Positions 42,302-51,905 of a stretch of 53,452 bases of DNA are shown here, piece after piece. Below the pieces are notes generated by a model that worked only from the letters and a program-made list of their open reading frames with translations, searched no databases and was not told where the DNA came from. Numbering within the stretch: position 1 is the first letter of the stretch; each line of letters starts with the position of its first letter. The DNA lies in assembly GCA_903970275.1 (NCBI GenBank), contig CAJCIA010000079.1, positions 1 through 53,452 of the forward strand. The letters are read 5' to 3'. This DNA comes from Betaproteobacteria bacterium (lineage in GTDB: Bacteria > Verrucomicrobiota > Verrucomicrobiia > Methylacidiphilales > UBA1321). Position numbers and translations under genes: made by a program.

Positions 42302-44047
42302 TTAGTAACTGACGAGCACGCCGATGTCGGCGCGCCCATGCTCGCCGGCTGGGCCGAAGCCCGTGTTGAGCATCTGAAAGCCGTAATCGAAGCGCACGGA
42401 AAGATAGGGATTGATGATGTAGCGCAGGCCGGGCCCGACGCTGAGCAGGTTCACGTTGGGGTTGATATCGGCCGCGGTATCCTGGTGCAGGCTGGTGCCG
42501 CCGTAATCGACGAAGCCGAAGAACTGCAACTGATCCTTCACCGCCTTGATGCCGCAGAGACCGAGCGGGCTGATGGGCGGCGTGGCCACCTCGCTGCTGA
42601 GGAAATAGCCGTTGTCGCCATTCGCCTCGCGCTCGTCGTAACCGCGCACGGTCTCGTAGCCGCCGAGGCCGAGTTCCTCGCTCGGCAGCAGGTTGGCGTC
42701 CGATTCCTGCACGAGGCCGCGCAGGCTCCAGGTGAAATCGAGCGGCAGCCGCGTGGTGCGATTGAGCGCCACCTGGCCGTAGACGTAGTTCGATCGCGCG
42801 CCCGCCCGCTGCGTCTCGTAATAGCCGTTGCTGTCATACTCGGTGATGCTCACCGGGCTGGCGTAGCCAGTGCCGCTGAAGTAGGTGCTGCCGTAGTCGT
42901 CCGTGTAGGTCGCCTCGTAACCGCCGACAAACTGGTTCACGTCCGTGGTCGTGTTGAAGAGGGAGAGCACGCCGAAGGCGAGTGCGTTGGTGCTGCGTTT
43001 GAAATCGGCGCCGAAGAAGACCGAGTGGGTGAGCTGCGCCGTGCTCGGCAGCGGGATCTCGTAGCGTCCGCTGACCTGCCAGTTGACGCCGCCGGAATTC
43101 AGGTCACTGCCGAGGTTGGCGCTCGTGGCCGAGTAATCGCCGAAGACGGTAAGCAAATGATGCCACGGCAGCGGGACGATCAGCGTGGCGGCATGGGCGT
43201 AGAAGCGGTTGGCGTCGGCGCTCTGGCTGTACTGGTAGGAGAACTGGGTGCCGGCGCCGAAGAGATTGCCATAGTTGAAGCCGGCGAGGTAGCGATCCTC
43301 GCCCGTGAACTGATTGCCGCTGTCCTCGTAGCCGACGTAGAAGCGCGCGGGAAAGCGGTCCTGGGTGCGGAGCAGGACATCGGTGGTTCCCGGCACGTCG
43401 CCCGGGGCAAGGAGGAAGTCGGACTGGAGAAACGGATTGCGGTTGATCCAGGCCAGGTTGTCCCGCATCTCGCGGCCGCTGAGCGGCGCGTCTTCCCGCA
43501 GCGTGAGCTGCGCCAGCAGGTACTTCTTCGAGAACCAGCGCTGGCCGGTGGCGTCGACCTTCTCCAGCCGGCTTTCCTGCACGACGATCTGGACGTAGCC
43601 GGAAGTGATGTTCTGCTCCGGCACGTAGACATTAACCACGGGACGGTCGTGATCGCGGTAAAAGGCGACGATGGCGCGGGTGAGCTGGGCGAGCGACTTG
43701 AGCGTGACGGGCTGGCCCAGATACGGCGCAACCACCGAATTGAAGTCGCCGCGCCGCGCCAGTGCAACCTGGCCCGGCACGACCGGATACGAGCCGGTTA
43801 CGCCCTTCACCACCACAGATTTCGGGTCCGGCACGAGGAAAATGCCCTTGAGCTTCGGCACCAGGACCTCGCTCTCGCCGCGGGCGGTGAGCGGCTTGGC
43901 CGTCTCGTTCACGACGTGGCCCGGCTGCGTTTTCACCGGCTGCTTGGGCGCCACATTCTCAAAATTTTGGGCGCAAAGGTTTCCGCCCAGCGCCGCGGCG
44001 GCGGCGGAGACGGCAAACCACCGGCGAACAAGGGACGGCGATTTCAT
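42302..44047 (-). CDS. TpsB-type outer-membrane transporter (ShlB/FhaC/HecB family)
   Basis: A 581-residue outer-membrane protein that exports the TpsA partner. A signal peptide ending near CAQN is followed by a POTRA domain (ALARRGDFNSVVAPYLGQPV to YVQIVVQESRLEKV, about 93-170). A second POTRA with NRNPFLQSDFLLAPGDVPGT follows, and then a beta-barrel. GYETVRGYDERE near 465 contains the conserved VRGY of the channel lid. The C-terminus ends in DIGVLVSY with a final aromatic residue, as needed for BAM insertion. The start lies 15 bp after the tpsA stop. Confidence 0.93.
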   Translation of the reverse strand: MKSPSLVRRWFAVSAAAAALGGNLCAQNFENVAPKQPVKTQPGHVVNETAKPLTARGESEVLVPKLKGIFLVPDPKSVVVKGVTGSYPVVPGQVALARRGDFNSVVAPYLGQPVTLKSLAQLTRAIVAFYRDHDRPVVNVYVPEQNITSGYVQIVVQESRLEKVDATGQRWFSKKYLLAQLTLREDAPLSGREMRDNLAWINRNPFLQSDFLLAPGDVPGTTDVLLRTQDRFPARFYVGYEDSGNQFTGEDRYLAGFNYGNLFGAGTQFSYQYSQSADANRFYAHAATLIVPLPWHHLLTVFGDYSATSANLGSDLNSGGVNWQVSGRYEIPLPSTAQLTHSVFFGADFKRSTNALAFGVLSLFNTTTDVNQFVGGYEATYTDDYGSTYFSGTGYASPVSITEYDSNGYYETQRAGARSNYVYGQVALNRTTRLPLDFTWSLRGLVQESDANLLPSEELGLGGYETVRGYDEREANGDNGYFLSSEVATPPISPLGLCGIKAVKDQLQFFGFVDYGGTSLHQDTAADINPNVNLLSVGPGLRYIINPYLSVRFDYGFQMLNTGFGPAGEHGRADIGVLVSY

Positions 44048-44062
44048 CGTGCGGCGGGAGGA

Positions 44063-47000
44063 TTAATGGCCAGCCGGCTGCAACCCGTGCATGACGCCGT
44101 TGTTCAACGCATCCTGCAGCGGCTTGGGCGCGGAACTGAGCGGAATCTGCTTCACCGTCCCATCGCCGATCTCGACCACGTCACCGTCGCCGACGACCTG
44201 CTCCTCGCCCTTCTTCTTCTTCTGGTCGTCATCCGAGGTGTCGCCGAAGGTCTCGTCATCGGCAAAGGCACCCACCGAGGTTAGCGCGTCCACGAGCGAG
44301 TCGTGGACCGACATGCTGAGGGCGGAATCGAGCGTGCCCGCCGCGTGCGGGTTGGAAACATTGTTCATCTCGCCATTGTCCAACTGCGCCGCGTCGCCCG
44401 CGCCAACCTGGCCGCCGTTGCCGGTGGAGAACGCCAGGCCGCCAGACTGCGAGCCAATCTGGCTAACGTCGCCGGTGCCCGAGAAGAAGAAGGACGGCGG
44501 CGGCGTGCCTCCGTTGAAGGGTGTGTTGAAAAAAGGAGGAGGAGGCGTCGGTGCAGCCACCACCGGCGGCAGCGCGTTGCCTCCACTTGTGGTCACGGGC
44601 AGCACGTTCAGCGGTCCGCTACCCTGGCCGCCATCACCGCCGTCGCCGCCGTTACCACCGTTGCCGCCATCGCCGCCGTTACCGCCGTCGCCATCACTCG
44701 GAGCGTTGCCGGCATAGAACAGGCCGTTGCCCGCCCGCGTGACGGGCGCCGGATTGGCAAGATTGTACGTCGTGTTGTACTGCGTGAAGGCCACCGGCAA
44801 TCCGCCTAGGTTCGTGTTGGTCTGGTCACTGGCGTAGACATAATAGACGCCATGCGAGGCCGTCACCGCATCCGGGCCCGCGTTGTTGACGAAGGCCTGA
44901 TCGGTCACGAGCGTGACGTTGCCAGTGCCGTTGTCGGTCACCTGCGCACCCGAATCCAGCGTCAGCCCGCCGTTGATCGAATCGATCAGAATGGGCCCGC
45001 CGCTTGTCACGCTGCTACTCACGATCATCCCCGTGACCGGAGTGGTGTCCGCGGTCGAAAGATCAGTCTTCAGCATCAGGCCATCGGCCACGGCGTAACC
45101 CTCGTCCAAGGTCGCGCCGCCGGAAGTGCTGAGGATCGAGACGCCAGCACCCGCCTGGGTTGAAATGTCGCCGCCCAGCGCCACCCCGAGGTTCGACGCG
45201 CCCAGCGCGGTCGCGCCCGACGTGTTGCCCATGAGCGTGACCGATCCGCCGTCCTGCGTCGCGGTGATCGAGCCGTCTTCCATCTGCAGCCCGAAGATAT
45301 TCACGTCATCGCTGCCGGTCGTGACCGAGCCGGTCGCGGAAATGGGACCGGTCGCGGTCTGGATGGTCGCATCGTCCTCGAGCGCGATGCCCTGCACGGC
45401 GCCCGAAGTCGCGCTGGTCGAGCCGCTAACTGTGCCGTTGAGACTGATGGCCCCGTCGGTCGACGTGATCGTCGCACCGTCGATGTTCACGCCGGCCATG
45501 CCGCCCTGCTGGGAGCCGGATACGTTGCCGGTCACCGACAACTCGCCGATCTCGGTCGTGAGGGTGCTGTCGAACAGATCGACGCCCATCACGTTGGAGG
45601 CGGTCGTGTCGCCTGAGACGCTGCCGTTCAGCGTGATGGTGCCGTCACCTGCGGTTTGGAGCGTTGAGTTCTCCACCTCGATCCCGACGTTGTTCGTGCC
45701 GCCGCCCGCCGCCATCATGAGAATGTTGCCCGTCCCTGCGTCGAGCATGGAGCCATCGATCTCGATCGCATTGGAAGTCCCGCCAGCGCCGTAAACCGTC
45801 AGCGGGCCGGACAGCGTGAACGTATCGCCAAAGAGGAGCACCGGACCGGACGTGATGGTGTCGGAATCCTCGCCTTCGGTGATGTTGCCAATCCGCACGC
45901 TGGGCGCCTCGATCTTCGTATTGACCAGGACGATGCCGCCGCCGGAAACCGCGTTGATCGTCACCGCGCCGCTCGCGTTGATGTCGGGCTGGACGGGATT
46001 TAGATCGACGCTCGGGTTGTCAATCGTGGCAAAGCCCACGCCGGCGCCGCCCGCATCGTTCGCGCCGTCCGTGCCGGTGATGGTAACCGTGCCGCCCAGG
46101 GTGGTGGTAATTTCCACGTTGTCGAGCGCCGCCACGCCGTAATTCGGCTCGAGAAGACCCAGGAAGCCATCCCCGCCCGAGTTGCCGGCACCACCGGTGC
46201 CGGTGATGGTGATGTTGCCGCCCTCCGTCGAGAGCGTCGCCACGTTTCCGTTGAATCCATGCATCGCCACACCGATGCCAAGGTTGGGCGAACTGCCGGC
46301 CCGCCCCTTGATCGTCAGGTTGCCCGATTCCGTGGAAAGGGTGACCGCATAATTGTCGTTGCCGATGTCCACCCCGAACGAGGCGCCGTCGATCGCATCG
46401 CCCGCGGTAATGTCGCCGCCAGTGCCGTAGAGCGCGATGGTCGAGTTGCCCGTGGCCGCGATGTTGCTGTGGATACCGACGCCGAGCGACTGCGAGAAGG
46501 TGTCCCCCATGGTGCTGGCCGAGGCGTCCACCGCGCTGACCGCGCCGCCGTAGCCACACACCGTGAGGCTTCCATTCGACGCGAGCGAGAAGCTCGAATC
46601 CGCGCCGTTCTCGAAGGTCACGCCAATGCTCTCCGCCGGATTGCTGGAGTTGCTCGCCATGTTCTGCCCGTTGTCCGCCGTGCCGCCATAGCCGGTGATC
46701 TTCACCTTGTTGCCGCCCTGGAAAGTCAGTTGGGAGTCCGAGACCACCACGCCCCCCGTCACAGCGGTATAGCCGCTGAGGGGACTCGTCGCGACGGTCG
46801 CCGCACCGCCGGTGCCGGTCATGGTCACGCTCGTGCCGACGCCGACTGTGATCTGCGCGTTCTGGTCGAGGTCGATGCCGGCCGCGCCCGCTTGGTTGAA
46901 CTGGTCGGCGTTCTGTCTGCCGTCAATGGAACCGCTGGTCCCCGTCAGCGTGAGTGAGCCGTTGGCCCCGATCGAGACGCTTGTGGTTACGGGGGTTGGG

Positions 47001-49738
47001 GCCTTTGCCTCAACCTGTGCGGAAGAGACGGCATCGCTGTTGATAGGCGGCATAGATGGCGTTCCGTCCATCTCGAAACCCACGTTGGTATTGCCAGAGA
47101 GGGAGGAGATGACATTGCTGCCCTCCGTGGTGCCACCCAGCGTGATCTGCGCACCGTCACCACCGGTGACCGTCGCATTCAGCGACATGAGCGTGCCGAG
47201 GAGGTCGGCGCTATTTCCGGTGGCACCGCTTTGAATCGTGCCGCCGACCAGGATGGTGCCGTCCGTCCCGGCGCTGAGCGCGGCGCCGCTATCGAGCTGC
47301 ACGCCGGCGCTGAAGACGCGGTCCTGGCCGTTGTAGGCTGAAGCGTCGATCGACGTCCCCGTACCGGTCAAGGTCATCGTGCCGCCCTGAACGGAAACAG
47401 TCGCATCAGAGCCAATCTCGATGCCATCCGCAAAGCTGAACGCCGAACCGGAAACCGTCGAGGTGGCGCCCGAGATGTCACCCGTTAGAGTCACATTGCC
47501 GGTATCAGTAGCGGCAATGGCAGCCCCGTTGCCCACTTCCACGCCGATGATCGGCGCATTTTCCTCGCCCGTGCCGCTGGTCATCCCTTTTACCGTACCG
47601 GTGATCAAAATATTACCGTTGGCCACCGTGATCTGGTTGCCGGTGCCCTCGTCAAGAAACGCATACATCCCCTGCTGCGCCGCCGCGCCACTGGTCGCGG
47701 CGTGAATGGTAATATTGCCGCTGCCGGTCGTCTCCAGAATGGTAGGTCCGGCGTCACCCGACGCGAGGCTGACCCCGTTTCCCATCACGCTGCCGGTGCT
47801 GTTATAGAACTGGCCGCCGATGCCCGTCAGGGAAATCGACCCGCCTTGCGCATTCACGGTTGAGCTGTCGATTTCCACGCCCGTGATATTGCCATCGACG
47901 GAGTTGGGGCTGAGGTAACCCACCCCGTTGGCAGTAAAGTCTCCGCCGTTGGTCATAACGGAGGAATCGGTCACCTTGACCGCTCCCGCCAAGGTGATGT
48001 CCGAGTTGAGCACGAAACTGAGAGTCCCGTGTCCGGTGAGATTCATCATGACGTTCTCGATGAGAATGCCGCCCGGACCGTTGAGCGTCAGTCTCGTGTC
48101 ATTGGAAAGAAACGGGGCGAATGGTTCGGTTGAGTCGCTCCACGTGATGGTTCCCCCGCCGTGGCCGGTCCCGCTGCTGGCATCTAGAATCACGTCGCCC
48201 TGTTCAAGCGCGGCGACGAGGTCATCCTGGCTGAGGGAGTAGGCGTTTTCGCTTCCAACCGTGAACATCGGCGCAAACCCGCTGGTGGTCTGAACGGTGT
48301 CGCTGATCAGAATATCGGAAGGATCGAGGAGCCAGGTTCCCCCCTGCCCCTTCGGAGCGGCCAGGTCCGGAACCGTCTGCGCATCGAGCGCCTTGGCGCT
48401 CGTTTCCACGAAGCCCCCGTTGCCGCCCTGCGCACCGCCACGGACGCTGATCTCGCCGTAAGCCTGCGTGGTCTCGTTGCCCCAAAGAATCACCTTGCCG
48501 CCATTGCCGAGCGTAAGCGCATCGGCCTCGATCTTCGCGTCTGGTCCCAGGTAGGTCTGGTCCGCATCGGGAATCGCCGCGTTCGCGCCGTGTTCGTCGC
48601 CGCCGATCAGCGCTGTCCCGCCGCCCGCCTGGCCTGAGACATCAACCAAGCCCGAGCCGGTGATGCCCACCCGGTTGCCCAGCACTTCCACCGCGCCGCC
48701 CTTGGTCTTGGCTTTCTTCCCGGTGGCGATCAGCTTGCCGGAGCTGAGCACCATCCCCTTGGACGTGGTGCCGTAGCCGTTGAGCACGATCTTGCCGCCG
48801 CTGCCGTTGGCCTCGTGCGCCGTGATCGTGCCGCTGTTGGTGATGTTCCCGCCGTCCGACGTGAGCAGCACCTGCCCGTGAACCTTCTTGAAGCCGGTGG
48901 CGGCGATCTGGCCCGTGTTGTTGATCGCCAGCGCGTACGCGTTGCCGCCCGCCGCCTTGAGCACCTCCGCTGCCGCGTGGATCGTGCCCGAGTTCGTCAC
49001 ACCCACCGCGCGCGTCGCGGCCAGCGGCGTGGACTGGACATAGAGATGCTGGTCGCCGGCCTGCTCGAAAAGGATGTCAGTCCCAGCGGCCAGCCCGGCC
49101 GTGCCCTGCCGGGCCGAGATCTTGCCGCCATTCGTCACCTGGCTGCCGATGAGGTACACGTCGCCGGTTTCCGCGTGGATCGTGCCCTCGTTATCCACCG
49201 CGCCGCTCGAACCGTCCCCCGTGAAGTGCAGGTTACCGCCCTTTAGAAAATCACTGTCCGAAATCGCCAGGGTCGACCCAATAAAGCCCGCCGTATCGAT
49301 CCGGCCTGTCGATCCCACGACAATTCCGTTCGGATTCACGACAATGAGCTGCCCGTTGGACGAAAGGGAGCCGTAGATCGCGGAAGGGTTGCCGCCCAGC
49401 ACCCGGTTCAGAGTTGCCGACGACGCATTGGGCACAAAGAACTTGGTCGCCTCGTTGCTGGCGATGGAAAACTGCTGCCAGTTGATAATCGCCTGCTGCG
49501 TCCCCTGGGTGATCGTCTCGGTCGTGCCACTCGAGGCGATCGTCGCACTGCCCGCCGCCACCTGCCCGCCCGTGGGGTTTCCAGCAGCCGGAAAGGATGC
49601 CGCTGATAGTAACGCCGCTGTCGCGGTCAAGAGCCGAGCCCATGCAACGTTGGAAATGGTAGATTTTGCGCAGTTCACTTTTGCCTTCTCCTCTGAAGTC
49701 GCCACGGAGGGCAATATGCTGGCCAACTTAATCTTCAT
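44063..49738 (-). CDS. TpsA-type exoprotein, filamentous-haemagglutinin N-terminal domain
   Basis: A protein of about 1,891 residues secreted through the TpsB partner. An extended signal peptide (positive N-region of about 30 residues, then LLTATAALLSAASFPAAG) leads into the TPS domain at about 55-310, where VVNPNGIVVG (135 onward) is the signature. The rest is a long beta-helix of imperfect repeats rich in GxGxIT and NxGxI-type strands, such as NITITGTGG. A Gly/Asp/Asn repeat lies near 1681-1704, followed by a Pro/Phe-rich part and an acidic/Lys tail (DDDQKKKKGEE) that should remain near the cell. The function is probably adhesion or matrix. An ATG eight codons earlier is an alternative start; TATAAT lies on the minus strand just before the chosen one. 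Confidence 0.9.
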   Translation of the reverse strand: MKIKLASILPSVATSEEKAKVNCAKSTISNVAWARLLTATAALLSAASFPAAGNPTGGQVAAGSATIASSGTTETITQGTQQAIINWQQFSIASNEATKFFVPNASSATLNRVLGGNPSAIYGSLSSNGQLIVVNPNGIVVGSTGRIDTAGFIGSTLAISDSDFLKGGNLHFTGDGSSGAVDNEGTIHAETGDVYLIGSQVTNGGKISARQGTAGLAAGTDILFEQAGDQHLYVQSTPLAATRAVGVTNSGTIHAAAEVLKAAGGNAYALAINNTGQIAATGFKKVHGQVLLTSDGGNITNSGTITAHEANGSGGKIVLNGYGTTSKGMVLSSGKLIATGKKAKTKGGAVEVLGNRVGITGSGLVDVSGQAGGGTALIGGDEHGANAAIPDADQTYLGPDAKIEADALTLGNGGKVILWGNETTQAYGEISVRGGAQGGNGGFVETSAKALDAQTVPDLAAPKGQGGTWLLDPSDILISDTVQTTSGFAPMFTVGSENAYSLSQDDLVAALEQGDVILDASSGTGHGGGTITWSDSTEPFAPFLSNDTRLTLNGPGGILIENVMMNLTGHGTLSFVLNSDITLAGAVKVTDSSVMTNGGDFTANGVGYLSPNSVDGNITGVEIDSSTVNAQGGSISLTGIGGQFYNSTGSVMGNGVSLASGDAGPTILETTGSGNITIHAATSGAAAQQGMYAFLDEGTGNQITVANGNILITGTVKGMTSGTGEENAPIIGVEVGNGAAIAATDTGNVTLTGDISGATSTVSGSAFSFADGIEIGSDATVSVQGGTMTLTGTGTSIDASAYNGQDRVFSAGVQLDSGAALSAGTDGTILVGGTIQSGATGNSADLLGTLMSLNATVTGGDGAQITLGGTTEGSNVISSLSGNTNVGFEMDGTPSMPPINSDAVSSAQVEAKAPTPVTTSVSIGANGSLTLTGTSGSIDGRQNADQFNQAGAAGIDLDQNAQITVGVGTSVTMTGTGGAATVATSPLSGYTAVTGGVVVSDSQLTFQGGNKVKITGYGGTADNGQNMASNSSNPAESIGVTFENGADSSFSLASNGSLTVCGYGGAVSAVDASASTMGDTFSQSLGVGIHSNIAATGNSTIALYGTGGDITAGDAIDGASFGVDIGNDNYAVTLSTESGNLTIKGRAGSSPNLGIGVAMHGFNGNVATLSTEGGNITITGTGGAGNSGGDGFLGLLEPNYGVAALDNVEITTTLGGTVTITGTDGANDAGGAGVGFATIDNPSVDLNPVQPDINASGAVTINAVSGGGIVLVNTKIEAPSVRIGNITEGEDSDTITSGPVLLFGDTFTLSGPLTVYGAGGTSNAIEIDGSMLDAGTGNILMMAAGGGTNNVGIEVENSTLQTAGDGTITLNGSVSGDTTASNVMGVDLFDSTLTTEIGELSVTGNVSGSQQGGMAGVNIDGATITSTDGAISLNGTVSGSTSATSGAVQGIALEDDATIQTATGPISATGSVTTGSDDVNIFGLQMEDGSITATQDGGSVTLMGNTSGATALGASNLGVALGGDISTQAGAGVSILSTSGGATLDEGYAVADGLMLKTDLSTADTTPVTGMIVSSSVTSGGPILIDSINGGLTLDSGAQVTDNGTGNVTLVTDQAFVNNAGPDAVTASHGVYYVYASDQTNTNLGGLPVAFTQYNTTYNLANPAPVTRAGNGLFYAGNAPSDGDGGNGGDGGNGGNGGDGGDGGQGSGPLNVLPVTTSGGNALPPVVAAPTPPPPFFNTPFNGGTPPPSFFFSGTGDVSQIGSQSGGLAFSTGNGGQVGAGDAAQLDNGEMNNVSNPHAAGTLDSALSMSVHDSLVDALTSVGAFADDETFGDTSDDDQKKKKGEEQVVGDGDVVEIGDGTVKQIPLSSAPKPLQDALNNGVMHGLQPAGH
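44625..44694 (-). repeat. Gly-Asn/Gly-Asp coding repeat inside tpsA
   Basis: A run of CCGCC(A/G)-type triplets on the plus strand encodes alternating GGN and GGD units in the exoprotein. The units are nine bases with substitutions, so it is a coding low-complexity linker prone to slippage, not an array of spaced repeats. Confidence 0.7.
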
Positions 49739-50233
49739 TACAAGATTATAAATATCAGGCATTCTTTTGCGGAGAGAAGCGCGTCCAGCAGCAGCCGCTT
49801 TCCGGGGCTCAGCGGCATTTTATGAGCAAGTACTATTCAGCTCTAAGTTCCTTTTACCGCCTAATGCGCACGCGGAACCTGACCTTGCGACGAACTTCTT
49901 TACTGGGCCATCCCCCGCCGACCTGCACAGTGGGCACTATGCCCGCCCGAATGTTCAAGAACGATTTGGCGGCGCTGCGAACGCTAAAGGCCGACTTTGA
50001 TCGGATCGGTCATGCTCTTCTCGCCAAGGGTCGCCTAGACCATTCCGCGACTCCCGATTCGGTCAGGCAGAGCATCAAGTGGAACGGGGAGCCGCTCGAC
50101 TATTGAATAAAAATCTCGTTCTCCATGCTTCCTGCCACGACTTTAACCTCGTTTATCTGTCCAGAATCGTGTTGTTGTCGTCTCGGGCATCTATGGCACG
50201 TCTGCCATTGCGGGACTCGGTTGGCCTGAGTTC
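49739..50233. other. Region upstream of the tpsA operon, weak small frame
   Basis: No convincing gene. The left part must hold the tpsA promoter; TATAAT lies on the minus strand at about 49746. A plus-strand frame from 49939 (or 49951) to 50106 could encode 51-55 residues including RTLKADFDRIGHALLAKGRL, but it has no ribosome-binding site and no known relative. The perfect inverted repeat GGGCA-CTA-TGCCC overlaps its first ATG. The stretch 50107-50233 downstream of the convergent catabolic operon shows nothing. Confidence 0.35.
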
Positions 50234-51043
50234 TCAGGAAATTTGTTCAAGAACGACGGGATTGGTCAACTGACCAATATTTTCAATTTCAATTGTAACG
50301 GTGTCTCCTGGCACTAGCCATCGGGGAGGTTTTTGCGCCATGCCGACACCGTGTGGTGTGCCCGTGAGAATCACCGTGCCGGGTAAAAGAGTGGTGCTGC
50401 CACTGAGAAATGCAATCAGTGTCGGTATATCGAAGATCATGTCGTTCGTATTCCAATCCTGCATGGTCACGCCATTGAGCGATGTGCTGATTTTGAGCGC
50501 GTTAGGTTGAGGGATTTCATCCGTCGTGACCAAGTGCGGACCAAGCGGGCAAAACGTGTCAAAAAACTTACCGCGGCACCACTGTCCTCCGCTTTTTTTG
50601 AGTTGCCAGTCGCGCGCACTAACATCGTTTGCGCAGGTGTAGCCGAGAATATAGTCGGCGGCCTTCTCCTTCGCGATGTTCTTACCCTTACGCCCGATCA
50701 CCACGGCGAGTTCGCATTCGTAATCCACCTCTTCGCTCCGAAGAACGGTGGGTATTTCAATGGGATCGCCGGGATTCTGCAGCGTGTTAATGCCTTTGAC
50801 AAACACCACCGGAAATTCAGGGATGGCGGCATTGCTTTCCGCGGCATGTCGGCGGTAATTGAGGCCAATGCAAATGATTGAGGAAGGCTGAATTGGCGCG
50901 AGCAGTTTGCGCACGTCAGCTCGTTGTCCCGTTGGACGGAGCAAATTATATATATCGCCCTCTGCGCGTTCCATGCCGCCGTCAGCGTTGATGAGGCCGG
51001 TTTGCTGAGTTCCCTGGCTATCTAAATAACGAATGATTTTCAT
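50234..51043 (-). CDS. Fumarylacetoacetate-hydrolase-family enzyme
   Basis: A 269-residue cytosolic enzyme. CIGLNYRRHAAESNAAIP near 58-75 and FVKGINTLQNPGDPI are family starts. The metal ligands Glu109 and Glu111 in VDYECELAVVIG and Asp140 in ANDVSARDWQ are all present, as is GTVILTGTPHGVG. Such enzymes hydrolyse or hydrate C-C bonds of diketo acids, for example 2,4-diketo-3-deoxy sugar acids. It is the last gene of a four-gene operon and overlaps the TIM-barrel gene by four bases (ATGA). Confidence 0.92.
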   Translation of the reverse strand: MKIIRYLDSQGTQQTGLINADGGMERAEGDIYNLLRPTGQRADVRKLLAPIQPSSIICIGLNYRRHAAESNAAIPEFPVVFVKGINTLQNPGDPIEIPTVLRSEEVDYECELAVVIGRKGKNIAKEKAADYILGYTCANDVSARDWQLKKSGGQWCRGKFFDTFCPLGPHLVTTDEIPQPNALKISTSLNGVTMQDWNTNDMIFDIPTLIAFLSGSTTLLPGTVILTGTPHGVGMAQKPPRWLVPGDTVTIEIENIGQLTNPVVLEQIS

Positions 51044-51894
51044 GAGACGGGTTTGGCGGTGTTGGTGTTGAGAAGAGCGTCACGCAAGAGGACAGTTTCG
51101 GAAACGTTATCCGCGCGATTGCACCCTTCCCAGTCGATCCAGACGTATTCGAGGCAGATCCAGCCCGGGTAATTTCGCCGCTCCAACGATTGAGTGACGA
51201 AGGGAAAATCCACGACGTTTTCCTTCATCGGTGCCTGCAGTTGCTTGGGCGCCGCGCCGCGCGCGTGAAAGTGCGAGGCATGTTCGAGCAGCGGATGAAT
51301 TTCCTCGTTCGTATGCCCTGCGTAAATAAAGTGACCGTAATCGAGTGTCAGGCTGATTCCTTCGCCGGCCTGGATCAGTTCGAGGGCGGCTGCGGGCGTT
51401 GGGGAGATGGAACCCACATGCGCTTCGACTCCATAAATGAGGCCCGCCTGCTTGGCGGCGGCGGTCCGGCGGCTCGACTCTTCCGCCGCCAGCTTGAGAC
51501 CGTCCGATGCGTTCACGCCCTCAAAAGGCATGCCCGGCAATCCTGTGATGTGCCTGGAACCGCACGCCACGGCAAATTCCAGCGCGGAGAGGAACATTTC
51601 GTAACCTGCTTTTCGTTCACTGGCCTGGGGCGAATTGGCCGCGCGCTCCCGATGATTTGCCCCGGTCTGAATAAACACGTCGGAAACGGTTAGACCGAGG
51701 TCGCCCAGCCTGTTGGTCAATTCCTTTGCCGCCGCCTTTTCCCGACCGCGAAGGTGGTCCGGCTGAAGGTGGCTTCGCTGGTGAAAGACACCCAAGTCGA
51801 CCCCTTTTAGTCCGATCAGTTGAATCAACTGGCAAGCCGCGTGGTGAGGCAGAAGCGGAAAGGTGAAATCGGAGCACGAAAGCGGAATTTTCAT
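51040..51894 (-). CDS. Sugar phosphate isomerase/epimerase-like TIM-barrel protein
   Basis: A 284-residue protein of the xylose-isomerase-like AP_endonuc_2 family. The start MKIPLSCSDFTFPLLP is followed by LKGVDLGVFH, a conserved barrel strand. YGVEAHVGSISPTP carries the metal-binding Glu and His, and LTLDYGHFIYAG the Asp and His. HFHARGAAPKQLQ and WICLEYVW complete the metal site. It probably isomerises or epimerises a keto sugar or sugar acid in the cytosol. It lies 11 bp after the dehydrogenase gene and overlaps the FAH-family gene, so the operon is tightly coupled. Confidence 0.88.
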   Translation of the reverse strand: MKIPLSCSDFTFPLLPHHAACQLIQLIGLKGVDLGVFHQRSHLQPDHLRGREKAAAKELTNRLGDLGLTVSDVFIQTGANHRERAANSPQASERKAGYEMFLSALEFAVACGSRHITGLPGMPFEGVNASDGLKLAAEESSRRTAAAKQAGLIYGVEAHVGSISPTPAAALELIQAGEGISLTLDYGHFIYAGHTNEEIHPLLEHASHFHARGAAPKQLQAPMKENVVDFPFVTQSLERRNYPGWICLEYVWIDWEGCNRADNVSETVLLRDALLNTNTAKPVS

Positions 51895-51905
51895 GATGAT
51901 GAAGG

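Noticed and set aside
41747-44284. An 845-codon plus-strand frame across fecR and tpsB
   Set aside because: It is a shadow of two real minus-strand genes with signal peptides, POTRA domains and a VRGY motif.
44625-44694. Regular short repeats as a possible CRISPR array
   Set aside because: There are no spacers; the units are contiguous nine-base coding repeats inside tpsA, and no cas gene is present anywhere in the window.
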